NCBI GenBank assembly: GCA_023052935.1
Contig: CM041294.1
Coordinates: 15,301,791 to 15,365,790 of the forward strand
Direction of reading: 5' to 3'
Origin: Piezodorus guildinii
Lineage: Eukaryota; Arthropoda; Insecta; Hemiptera; Pentatomidae
DNA: 64,000 nucleotides
Shown: one piece after another, positions 56,472 to 64,000 of the stretch
Position numbering within the stretch: position 1 is the first letter of the stretch
Layout of the letters: each line of letters starts with the position of its first letter
Made by a program: the position numbers and the translations under genes
The notes under the pieces: model-generated
Told to the model about the DNA's origin: nothing
The model's database searches: none
What the model saw: the letters and a program-made list of their open reading frames with translations, nothing else

Positions 56472-56807
56472 TTTTTTTTTGTTTTTTTTTATTCGTATAT
56501 ATTACAATTTGTTACAATGGACAATAATAATATCGCAAAAGCATCACATTCATACAATATTTACAATATTAACAAAAAGGAAAAACATAAAATGAAACCA
56601 AACTAAATAAACGTATACAATAACAAAAGTTGTAGATAAAATAAATACAAATAAATGAAGTTAAAAAATAAATAAGCAACACATGTCACATTCATACCTA
56701 TGTACAATATTTACAATCAGCTAGGGAACCCCGGACCGGGCTTGTCCCCCCACTTGTGGAAAGACAAGCAGAGCCCAAAGGATCCCAGCGCCTCCCTCTC
56801 AGCCGAT
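56472..56807 (-). mobile_element. Jockey-like LINE J2, copy D, 3' UTR only
   Basis: The 10 bp duplication GGTAATAAGT (56462-56471 and 56808-56817) flanks a 336 bp copy. It contains the tail (T run), TATATTACAATTTGTTACAA and CACTTGTGGA ... GATCCCAGCGCCTCCCTC. It has no coding sequence. Confidence 0.94.
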
Positions 56808-56934
56808 GGTAATAAGTAATAAAATTTCTGTAATATGACCGCCTGTCATTAGTAAATTTGCCTGTTGGCGGGCTCTCTTTAATTAATAATGTCCTAAAGA
56901 GGAAGTAACAAATAATATTCTGAAAGTTCATGTT

Positions 56935-57170
56935 TAATTATATAATCATTATAATATATCATATTCTTATCTCATCATATTATATCATTTTTGATTCTTA
57001 TCATCTTTATATATTTTATTTTACTACTGGTTGTTATCTTATGTTTTATAGCCCTAATGAAGGTCTGAAATTTAGGCCGAAACGTAGGTACAAATAAATT
57101 AACTTTCCGCTTAATTGAGTGTTCATTTGACTGCACCCGAAACTAACTTTTCTCCTATATAATAATTATA
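56935..57170 (+). mobile_element. Penelope-like terminal fragment, same family as 22671-23367
   Basis: GGTTGTTATCTTATG is followed by CTAATGA (57054-57060), AGGTC...GGCC, GAAACGTAGG (57079-57088) and a tail ending GACTGCACCCGAAAC. The order and tail match the insert at 22671-23367. The first box has G to A, which should kill a ribozyme. Confidence 0.55.
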
Positions 57171-57374
57171 CTTTTTTTTTGTTTGCAAGTGCTAAGTGGT
57201 TGGGCTTAGTGCAGAAGGAATCCTCCCCCCTCCCCCCACATAAAAAAAAAAATATGCGCTGAATCTAAAATGCAGGAATCAGACCATTTGCGGATGTATA
57301 ATATATACACATGTTTTTATGAAGTTAATATTATTTATTCATAAAACAAAAAACGCTGCAAATGATTACACAAT
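57171..57374. other. No gene seen
   Basis: Short AT-rich stretch with a CCCCCCTCCCCCC tract at about 57225-57237. Confidence 0.3.
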
Positions 57375-58250
57375 GGTTTATTATTTCCAAATAATAATAT
57401 TGGGTTATAACTGTTTATATGGCTGTTAATAGGCAATTAAGTAATATGAAAAGCACTAATTCAAAGCATTATATTATAACACTACCACTGCTTTCAAAAC
57501 GCAATATCTAAGCTAGTTGTAAACCAAATTCAATGGTTTTTTTTTTTCATTTGGTCCAAAACTTTTTTGGAGAATAGTACTGGAATCTCCTGGAAACCTG
57601 ATTTGCTATCTACTTATGAAAGGCAAAGTTTAGTTTGTCGTTACCGAGTGTATAACGTAAATCATTAGGTCAAGATAATTGTTTTGATCCTAATAAAGTT
57701 TCTATTCATTTTTGTAATTTATTTTTATATATCGCGCTTTACTGATTCTAAAACTCTATACACACTTTTCTTTATCTTCAAAAATAACTGAGTTATAAGC
57801 GTATTTATGTGAAAAATATCAATTTTTTTCTTTTCTTTTTTATATAATTATTAAAAAACAATAATGAATTTTATTTCTATCTTCTCTTTTTTTTTATAAT
57901 TATCCGCGTTTTGTTGGTTAAAAAACACCAATACATTTTTTTCTATCTTAAAAATAACTGAGTTATTGAATAAAATCCTTTTAATCGGCCGCCTTTTTAA
58001 ACTAACTAGCTGATATCAATGTCTAGGTGTTAGGATCATCGTTGAATGGACTAGTATTTTTGTGGCGAATTTAAAAAAAATTAGTCCAGTAGTTTCGGAG
58101 ATATGCCGCGGACAGTGGACAAACGGATTTTTTTTATTCGTTATTCGGATTCTTCGCATCTTGAAACGTAAACCCTCAAATTTTGAGAAGGGTAATTTTT
58201 TTTTTTTTTTTTGGTCCATTGCAAAGGTTGATTATTGAAAATAATAAACC
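57375..58250. mobile_element. R-family TIR element, full copy
   Basis: The ends GGTTTATTATTTCCAAATAAT and ATTATTGAAAATAATAAACC form an imperfect 20 bp TIR around 876 bp. The interior is non-coding, with TTCAAAACGCAATATCT, GTCCAGTAGTTTCGGAGATA and TTGAAACGTAAACCCTCAAA. Part of the interior appears twice (AAAATAACTGAGTTAT near 57780 and 57950). No target duplication is evident and the superfamily is unknown. Other copies are at 48290 and 60918. Confidence 0.72.
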
Positions 58251-58743
58251 AAAAAATAATAATAATGGAAAATAAATAAATGAAAATAGAATATATATAT
58301 TATATATTTGTATTTAAGAATTACTTAAATATAAACAGTTTTTCGTAACTAAATTGCATATTTAACAAAGTGTTTGCCTCTGATGTAAAATTAACTTTTT
58401 TTCTACAAAAATCAAATCTACGGATGTACCACATTTCATTAATTATGTTTTTCCTCATTTGAAATATTGACAGACGTTTAATTCTGTTTTTTGAAGTAAT
58501 TAACCTTTAAATGAATTAAGTCATTAAACGTCTTTCTTTTTCAGTAATATATAGAAGTGCATTAATATAAACAATGAAAGAAATCGATGATCGGAAAAAG
58601 ATAAATATTGTACATTTCCGCATTGCAAACACATTCTTGGAGAAAAGAGTTATCATGAATCTAACATTGCAAAGCTGTTGTGCATATAAGTGATGTATAA
58701 TATAAAATTATGTAATAGTTGAATATCATAATTTATACTGGTA
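58251..58743. other. No gene seen; AT-rich DNA
   Basis: No assignable feature. Confidence 0.3.
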
Positions 58744-59626
58744 CTAGCTGACCCGCCAAACGTTGTTTTGCCATTATGATAAATAAATTATTTCTTGGTA
58801 ATTTCTAGTGTAGAAAAAAATAACTAACGTATTGTATGTATGTAATGATGTGGTATTTGAGAGAAAGTGGCATGGAGCGCTGTGAACGATGAGGAAATAT
58901 AAAATTGTCAAAACACCAAAAATTATTTTTTTTAAATTTATTATAATTTATTTCTTAAAATTACATATATCATTAATTAAGACAGAAACACTAACAAACA
59001 ATATCAATCTCTTAATGCTATAGCGTAAACAATGTGTTAGCCCATCTTCAGCTGAAACCAACAAACTGGATGGTTTACCTACTGGAGAGTATGCCACGTA
59101 TAATTGCCCGTGTGAAGAACATGAGTTACACTGAGATAGTAAAATGATAATTGTAAAATTTACAACTACACCTGATGCATAAACAATAATAATGACAGAA
59201 AACTGTGGAGGGAGTGAGTGAAGCATTATTGTCCGAGAGAAACCGGGCTCGGTCCCATCCCTGTCACGTGCTGTTTGCTGGCTGAGGTGTGAAACCGGTA
59301 GACGCCTGGCGAGGATAACTTACTAAGTGATAATTGATCAGTTATCGAGCGGAATGGAAAATTATTAAAATACTAAAATTACTATTAAAAAACAAAGTTT
59401 GGTGACAGAAGAGTGAAAATTTTGGGTTATAAAGGAAAAAAAATTGCCCAAAGATTAAAAAATAATGTTATGGTTGGACACCCCTTATTACTTAGGGGTA
59501 TGAAAAATATATAGTAGCCGATTCTCAGACCTTTAAATATGCATATAAAATTTTATAAAAATCGGTCAAGCCGTTTCGGAGGGGTATGGTAACTAAAACT
59601 GTGACACGAGAATTTTATATATGAGA
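58744..59626 (-). mobile_element. Helitron, internally deleted, both termini intact
   Basis: The minus strand starts TCTCATATATAAAATTCTCG at 59626 and ends GGCGGGTCAGCTAG at 58744. It thus has the canonical 5' TC and 3' CTAG, with host A before and T after. A hairpin GCAAAAC-AAC-GTTTGGC (one mismatch) lies just before the CTAG. A minus frame at 59226-58948 includes SSHGQLYVAYSPVGKPSSLL and AEDGLT. That matches the C-terminal motif of the Helitron PIF1-like helicase (SHGQLYVACSRVG...). Rep and most of the helicase are missing, so this 883 bp copy is non-autonomous. Confidence 0.92.
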
Positions 59627-59710
59627 TTTTTTTATACTCTTTAATATTAAAAATAAAAATGTAGATGCAACTATATATTTGTATACTCATTTATCAATGG
59701 TTGTAAAAAT
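59627..59710. repeat. Spacer carrying the hAT target site
   Basis: It contains GTAAAAAT at 59703-59710, the left copy of the 8 bp duplication of the next element. Confidence 0.7.
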
Positions 59711-60034
59711 TAGGGGTGGGAATGATCGAATGATCCTCATAATTGGATGATCGGACTTCGATGATTTAAATAATCGAATGATCGAATGATTAATATGCAT
59801 TTTAAAAGACTATATGCCACAATTTCCGCCTGTATGATGGCTAAACTGGCTTAGCCTAGTTGCAAATATGCATATAATTTATGTGATGATGAGCAAAAAC
59901 AAAAAAAAAACCTTAAGCAATTCAGTTCGAATGATCATTCGTTTCTCCAAACCGATTAATCTGATAATCGATTAATTCGAATGATTGACATAATCGAATG
60001 GTCCGGCAATCCTCATTCTATTATGCCCACCCTA
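59711..60034. mobile_element. hAT-like MITE copy 2, with 8 bp target duplication
   Basis: The ends are TAGGGGTGGGAATGATCGAA and TATTATGCCCACCCTA. GTAAAAAT is duplicated at 59703-59710 and 60035-60042, the 8 bp size expected for hAT. The interior matches copy 1 at 4175-4520 (TATATGCCACAATTTCCG and TATGCATATAATTTATG words in inverse orientation). It is non-coding. Confidence 0.93.
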
Positions 60035-60067
60035 GTAAAAATGACAGAACAAGAAAAATGAAATTGT

Positions 60068-60108
60068 CCGGTAGCTAAAACTGTGACACGAGAATTTTAT
60101 ATATTAGA
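60068..60108 (-). mobile_element. Helitron 5'-end fragment
   Basis: The minus strand from 60108 reads TCTAATATATAAAATTCTCG then TGTCACAGTTTTAGCTACC, the same 5' terminus as the Helitron at 58744-59626. It is only about 40 bp, a solo 5' end. Confidence 0.75.
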
Positions 60109-60917
60109 TATAATCATAATTAAATCATTGTTGTTATTATTATTATCATTGATACACGTTCAATTGATTAGTGGAAGGTTCTTTAAACGTGGAATGGTAA
60201 ACTTTGCCCCGGCTTCGTTTGACAAGTCCCTTGACAAAGCTAACTCTTGGAAGAGCCCTGGCTCGCCCCCCGACTTCCTGGACGACGACAGGAGACAGAG
60301 CGACCCTAAGTGACCCATGGTTCTTGCAGAAGACAAAGGGCTCGAGGATTCCGGCTAATTATTTTTCATCCCTTTGAGCTCGTAAGATTGCGCATACTCT
60401 TCTTGACCCTTCTACATTCCCGACATTCCCACATACCTAGCTCGGACATTATACCAACTATTCCAATCTTCTTTACCTTTTCTCTTATGTGGCCCTCAGA
60501 GGGCTTAAGCACTTGGCTCCCTTTAGCTTTTGATGGTCTTCATTTGTTTTAGAGTCGTCACTCCCGGGAATTTCCTATCCACCAGTTTTGTTTCTATATG
60601 TTAATGATCAAGCTAAACTTTCATTATCACTTCTTCGTCTGATTACGGTTTGTACTTTTATTCTTGTAATATTAGTGACTGGTTATTTCACAAATTTACA
60701 AAATAGGTAATTAAAACTAGAAGAAAAAAAGTAAAATAAATGTCAGAGAAATATTTGTTGATTTTTTAAAAAATTGATATATTTAGAAATAATAGGATCT
60801 ATAATAATTACTACAGCTATAAGGAATCATTCATCCCATTTGTAAAGAGTAAACAAAAGTAAAATAAATTTAAATCACAAAGAAGAAATAAATAAAACGC
60901 TCCAACTATTACACAAT
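60109..60917. other. GC-richer single-copy island, then AT-rich DNA
   Basis: Positions 60170-60570 are GC-richer. Plus frames at 60083-60313 and 60310-60552 show no known domain and no splice support. TCCGGCTAATTATTTTTC at 60349 includes a TAATTA core. Confidence 0.35.
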
Positions 60918-61291
60918 GGTTTATTATTTCCAAATAACTATATTAAGGTAAAACTGTTTATATAGATGTTAATAGGGTATTAGCTTAAATGAAAAGCAAT
61001 AATTAATTAAAAGAAAATATATATATATATCAGCACTGTTAATTTCAAAACGCAATATCTCTGCTAGTTCTGAACCAATTTCAATGAATCTTTTTTCCTT
61101 TTGTAGGAAATTTAATTAAATGTTTGGTATTTACTTATTAAGGTAAAACGGATTTTTTTTTAAATTTATTTCTTATTCGGATTTCAATTATCTTGAAACG
61201 TAAAGCCTCAAATTTTGAGGGGTAGGGAAGGGGAGTATTTTTTAAAAAAAAAAATTTGATTATAAAGGGTAATAATTGGAAATAATGAATC
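60918..61291. mobile_element. R-family TIR element, internally deleted
   Basis: The left end GGTTTATTATTTCCAAATAA is as in 57375. The right end is ATAATTGGAAATAATGAATC. It keeps TTCAAAACGCAATATCTC and TTGAAACGTAAAGCCTCAAA but is only 374 bp, lacking most of the interior. Confidence 0.75.
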
Positions 61292-61892
61292 AAAACTAAT
61301 TACTTCACAACCACTTGGCCACATTCATTCCTATATCCATTTCTATACTTAAACAGCCCTAGAATCCTTACCTTTGAAAACACGTCAGCTACTTGTTATC
61401 TTTCCCCACTTTAATTACTGAAGTTAAACTGGAAATAAAATTAAAATTCTAATGAATTGCTTTATAAGAATTTTTTTGGAGCCCATAGATGTAACCATAT
61501 TTCTGGCTAACATACCCAGTTAAAGTGGATTTATATTGATATTTATAGAGGGAGAAAGAAAAAAAAAATTGTTTTCTCTTGAACAGATCAACCTATCTCC
61601 TCGACAAAAAATATATGTTAGGATTTTACCATAAGAATTATTAAAATGTTTTTCCGAAAAATGGAATTCAAAACTTTTATTTGAATTAATTTTCTTTTTT
61701 TTTTTTTTAACTTCTGATAGTTGCTTTGGTACGTCTACAATTTATTGTAGCTTTATTTATTTTAGGGTCATACGTATAATATATGTATATATATGTATCT
61801 ATATATGTGTGTGTATTTCAATTTCATCTCCAATATATCCCATGGTGAAAAAAAAACTTTTTATTTTTAAGATTTGTCCTCAATACTCCGAA
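61292..61892. other. No gene seen; AT-rich DNA
   Basis: AT-rich sequence with a short GTATATAT/GTGTGT stretch at 61780-61815. Confidence 0.3.
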
Positions 61893-62585
61893 GCGGTCTC
61901 ATGTGACCCATTTATACGGCGAGTTAAAGTGGTTCCTCCTTCCAATTCGTAGACAATATTTACTAGGATCATTCCTTTACCAAACCATTAACACCCAGCT
62001 CTCTACTTATATCCACAGTCTTCTACAATTTAAATCGTCAATCCACTCCCTCGAAACAAGGTCTCGCCATTCTGACCTTTACATTCCTACCCATAGAACA
62101 ACAACTTTTGATCATTCCTTACTTGCCCGCTCTGCAAATCTCTGGAATTCCCTACCTACTCATATCCGCCATGCTTCATCTCTATCATCATTCAAGTCCC
62201 AACTGTTCCAATACCTCCTGTATTCCCAAACAGACGCTCAACAGCAATGACGTTTTTTATCAAACATCAGATTTCGAATGTAAAAAGGAAATATTATTTA
62301 TTGATCATACCTAACTTAATTTATTAATCTTTATAAATTTAGTTTTGTTCAGCAAATGTATGCATCTGAAGAAGTTTATTTATTTTACACTTTTGTTTTA
62401 TTGAATAGATATATTCCTTTTTATTTTTTTATTTTATTACTTCTTATACCATTGTAGATAAGTATTAATCATTTTCATTTGGCCTTTTGGCCAGATACAC
62501 TGTATACTTTAATTGTACATATTTGTGTTCTTAAGGGACTATGTCCCAGAATAAAGATTATTTCCTATTTCTATTTCTATTTCTA
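61893..62585 (+). mobile_element. L2/CR1-like LINE 3' end with (TTTCTA)n tail
   Basis: The plus frame 61903-62250 reads HLYGELKWFLLPIRRQYLLG, TRSRHSDLYIPTHRTTTFDH and SLLARSANLWNSLPTHIRHA, then SSLSSFKSQLFQYL. The ...LPIR.R..., TR......P..R.....S...A..LWNSLP..IR.A.SL..FK..L order is the standard C-terminus of CR1/L2-type ORF2. The 3' UTR ends with the hairpin GGGACTATGTCCC, then AATAAAG and TTTCTATTTCTATTTCTA repeats, as usual for elements that end in a microsatellite and not poly(A). It is 5'-truncated. Confidence 0.88.
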
Positions 62586-63470
62586 AACGGATCAACCGAT
62601 TTTCACGAAAAAAATATATGTGAAGGGCTTTCTAAAAATATTTAAAAAAAATCAATATCATTGCCCTGAAATGTTGCTTATATTGAACATATAGAACATT
62701 TAATAAAGAAATATTTCACTATAGAAAAATAAAAATTGAATAGTATTCCTACATTCTCATAAAAATATTTTATTTTGTCTTGTTTCTCATTCGATTGATA
62801 TATATTTTTTCTACTATAATATTCAACTAGGACAATAAAAAAATGATTCGTCATGGATTCAGAATTCGGACTATTTAACCATGACTGGTACAACAAGTGG
62901 TTACGGCGAGCGATCAAGGCGGATTAGCTCAGATATATGACAAGGAATGTAGAGGCTGTGCAAAGGAAGGGGGTTGGAAACGGGGCTTTTTTTAGGAGCG
63001 CTCGTTGGGGTCGGGGCAATGAAAACAAATCACGTATAACGGAATGGGGCGCCACTCTCTTCGGTATTATTCCATCAAAGAGAACGGAAGAAAAAAAAAA
63101 TAAAAGAAACGGAGGGTCCGGATAGAATTAACGGAATGAGAATTAATCTGTTTGCGGACCGATTGTACGTGGTGGAGGGGGGCACCTTTTTCAAAACCCC
63201 TCTCTCGGGCTAATCTAATACCGCTCTTTAATTAGAGCCCCGTGACTTAGAAACAATTATTGGCTCACTCCTTCTAGGGCATTAATTGGAAAGAAAACAG
63301 TAATTATTCTAAAGTCCACAAATCAAAGTGCCTCTAGGGTCCTTTTTTCTTCTTAAGTGCATGTTCTCAAAAGTGCAATAAAAAACTTTCTTAAAAAAAA
63401 AAATAAAAAAAATGTGGCATTGAAAATTGAGTTGTTTTAATTATAGTCATAAGATACGTAATATTATAAA
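62586..63470. other. Single-copy DNA with a GC-richer island
   Basis: Positions 62920-63330 are GC-richer, with several TAAT cores (GAGAATTAATCTG, CTTTAATTAGAG, GGCATTAATTGG). The frames here have no known domain. No gene is supported. Confidence 0.35.
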
Positions 63471-63947
63471 GCTATACTAATATTATAAAGCTAAAGAGTT
63501 TGTTTGTTTGAACGCGCTAATCTCAGAAACTACTGGTTCGAATTGAAAAATTCGAAAAAATCGAGGAAGGTTATAGGCTATATAACATCACTCTGCGACC
63601 AATAGGAGTGAAGAATCGGTGGAAAATGTGGAAAAAACGGATGAAATTAACCTCGCATCCCATTAATTCCAAATGATTTACATTTTAATTTTAAAATAAT
63701 TCAATTTCCCGTGAAGTTATTTTCTGTCGTTACAATTAATAAATCACAGGGGCCAACATTTAAACACGTAGGAATCATTTTACGTCAAAATCGGGTTGCG
63801 GAGAAAATCAGTATGTTCTTCTGCCATTAGAAAATAAAAACAAAAATATCATTTACGCAGAAATCCTTTAAAATATATTCTTTTAAAAACTTCTTACTAG
63901 CGATCATAACAGAAATGGACACAGACGAAGTCGCGGGCAACAGATAG
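63471..63947 (+). mobile_element. Helitron relic with helicase remnant
   Basis: It starts CTATACTAATATTATAAAGC, with the expected TC mutated to GC at 63471. It ends GCGGGCAACAGATAG at 63947 (CTAG changed to ATAG), followed by T. An interior frame near 63707-63790 reads PVKLFSVVTINKSQGQTFKH and VGIIL. TINKSQGQTF is the conserved late helicase motif of Helitron PIF1 domains. It is only 477 bp, internally deleted. Confidence 0.85.
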
Positions 63948-64000
63948 TCTATACTAATATTATAAAGCTGAAGAGTTTGTTTGTTAGAATGCACTAATAA
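63948..64000 (+). mobile_element. Second Helitron copy starting at the end of the first
   Basis: TCTATACTAATATTATAAAG, then CTGAAGAGTTTGTTTGTT, begins immediately after the previous 3' end with no intervening base. The copy runs off the window. Confidence 0.85.

Noticed and set aside
60310..60552. 80-residue frame as a host exon
   Set aside because: It has no acceptor/donor pair, no domain and a plausible chance length in a GC-richer island.

Overview
This window is eukaryotic, gene-poor and almost entirely made of transposable elements. The background is very AT-rich, with many (AT)n, (CA)n and homopolymer runs. Every recognisable coding stretch is a broken transposase, helicase or reverse transcriptase. 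The mixture points to an arthropod, most likely an insect and perhaps a hemipteran: Jockey-like LINEs, mariner, HINE/Helentron, Helitron, Penelope and tRNA-derived SINEs. The host assignment is inference; no complete host protein gene is visible. The only convincing intact cellular gene is one tRNA-Val(AAC) at 24250-24322 (minus strand).

The commonest element is a non-autonomous family of about 0.9 kb, called HINE below, with about 20 copies or fragments. Its sense strand starts with ACTTTCACTTAC, which leads into the palindrome CTTACTATATATAGTAAG. It carries an internal (GT)n tract. It ends with the inverted copy GTAAGTGAAAGT plus a GTGTG-TTGCC-CGCAC hairpin, and it sits between T runs. These are the marks of Helentron-associated (HINE/DINE-like) elements. 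Two short relics of ordinary Helitrons lie near the right end, and one is followed without a gap by the start of a second copy.

LINEs are 5'-truncated and poly(A)-tailed. I group the Jockey-like ones as J1, J2, J3 and J4, and many have clear 10-12 bp target-site duplications. Other retroelements are an I-like 3' end, an endonuclease/RT LINE with a (ATT)n tail, two L2/CR1-like fragments, and Penelope-like ends carrying hammerhead-like boxes. DNA transposons include three mariner copies that share one catalytic-core deletion, a second mariner lineage forming an inverted repeat, a Tigger/pogo remnant, a hAT MITE family, and an unassigned TIR family (R). There are at least three SINE types.

Layout: 1-4.6 kb HINE, mariner and MITE; 5.3-7.9 kb LINEs inside a candidate TIR element; 8.7-23.8 kb alternating HINE and LINE, including a J1-in-J2 nest at 19.07-21.05 kb and a Penelope-in-HINE nest at 22.4-23.8 kb; 23.8-24.3 kb minisatellite and tRNA-Val; 25-30.8 kb mariners, HINE and SINEs; 31-40.2 kb HINE, LINE and SINE; 40.2-42.3 kb TE-poor DNA with a candidate micro-exon; 42.8-54.9 kb LINEs, R and Penelope; 55-64 kb SINE, R, Helitron and hAT. 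Between the repeats lie short, GC-richer, apparently single-copy islands rich in TAAT cores. They may be regulatory or intronic conserved DNA, but the sequence alone cannot show it.
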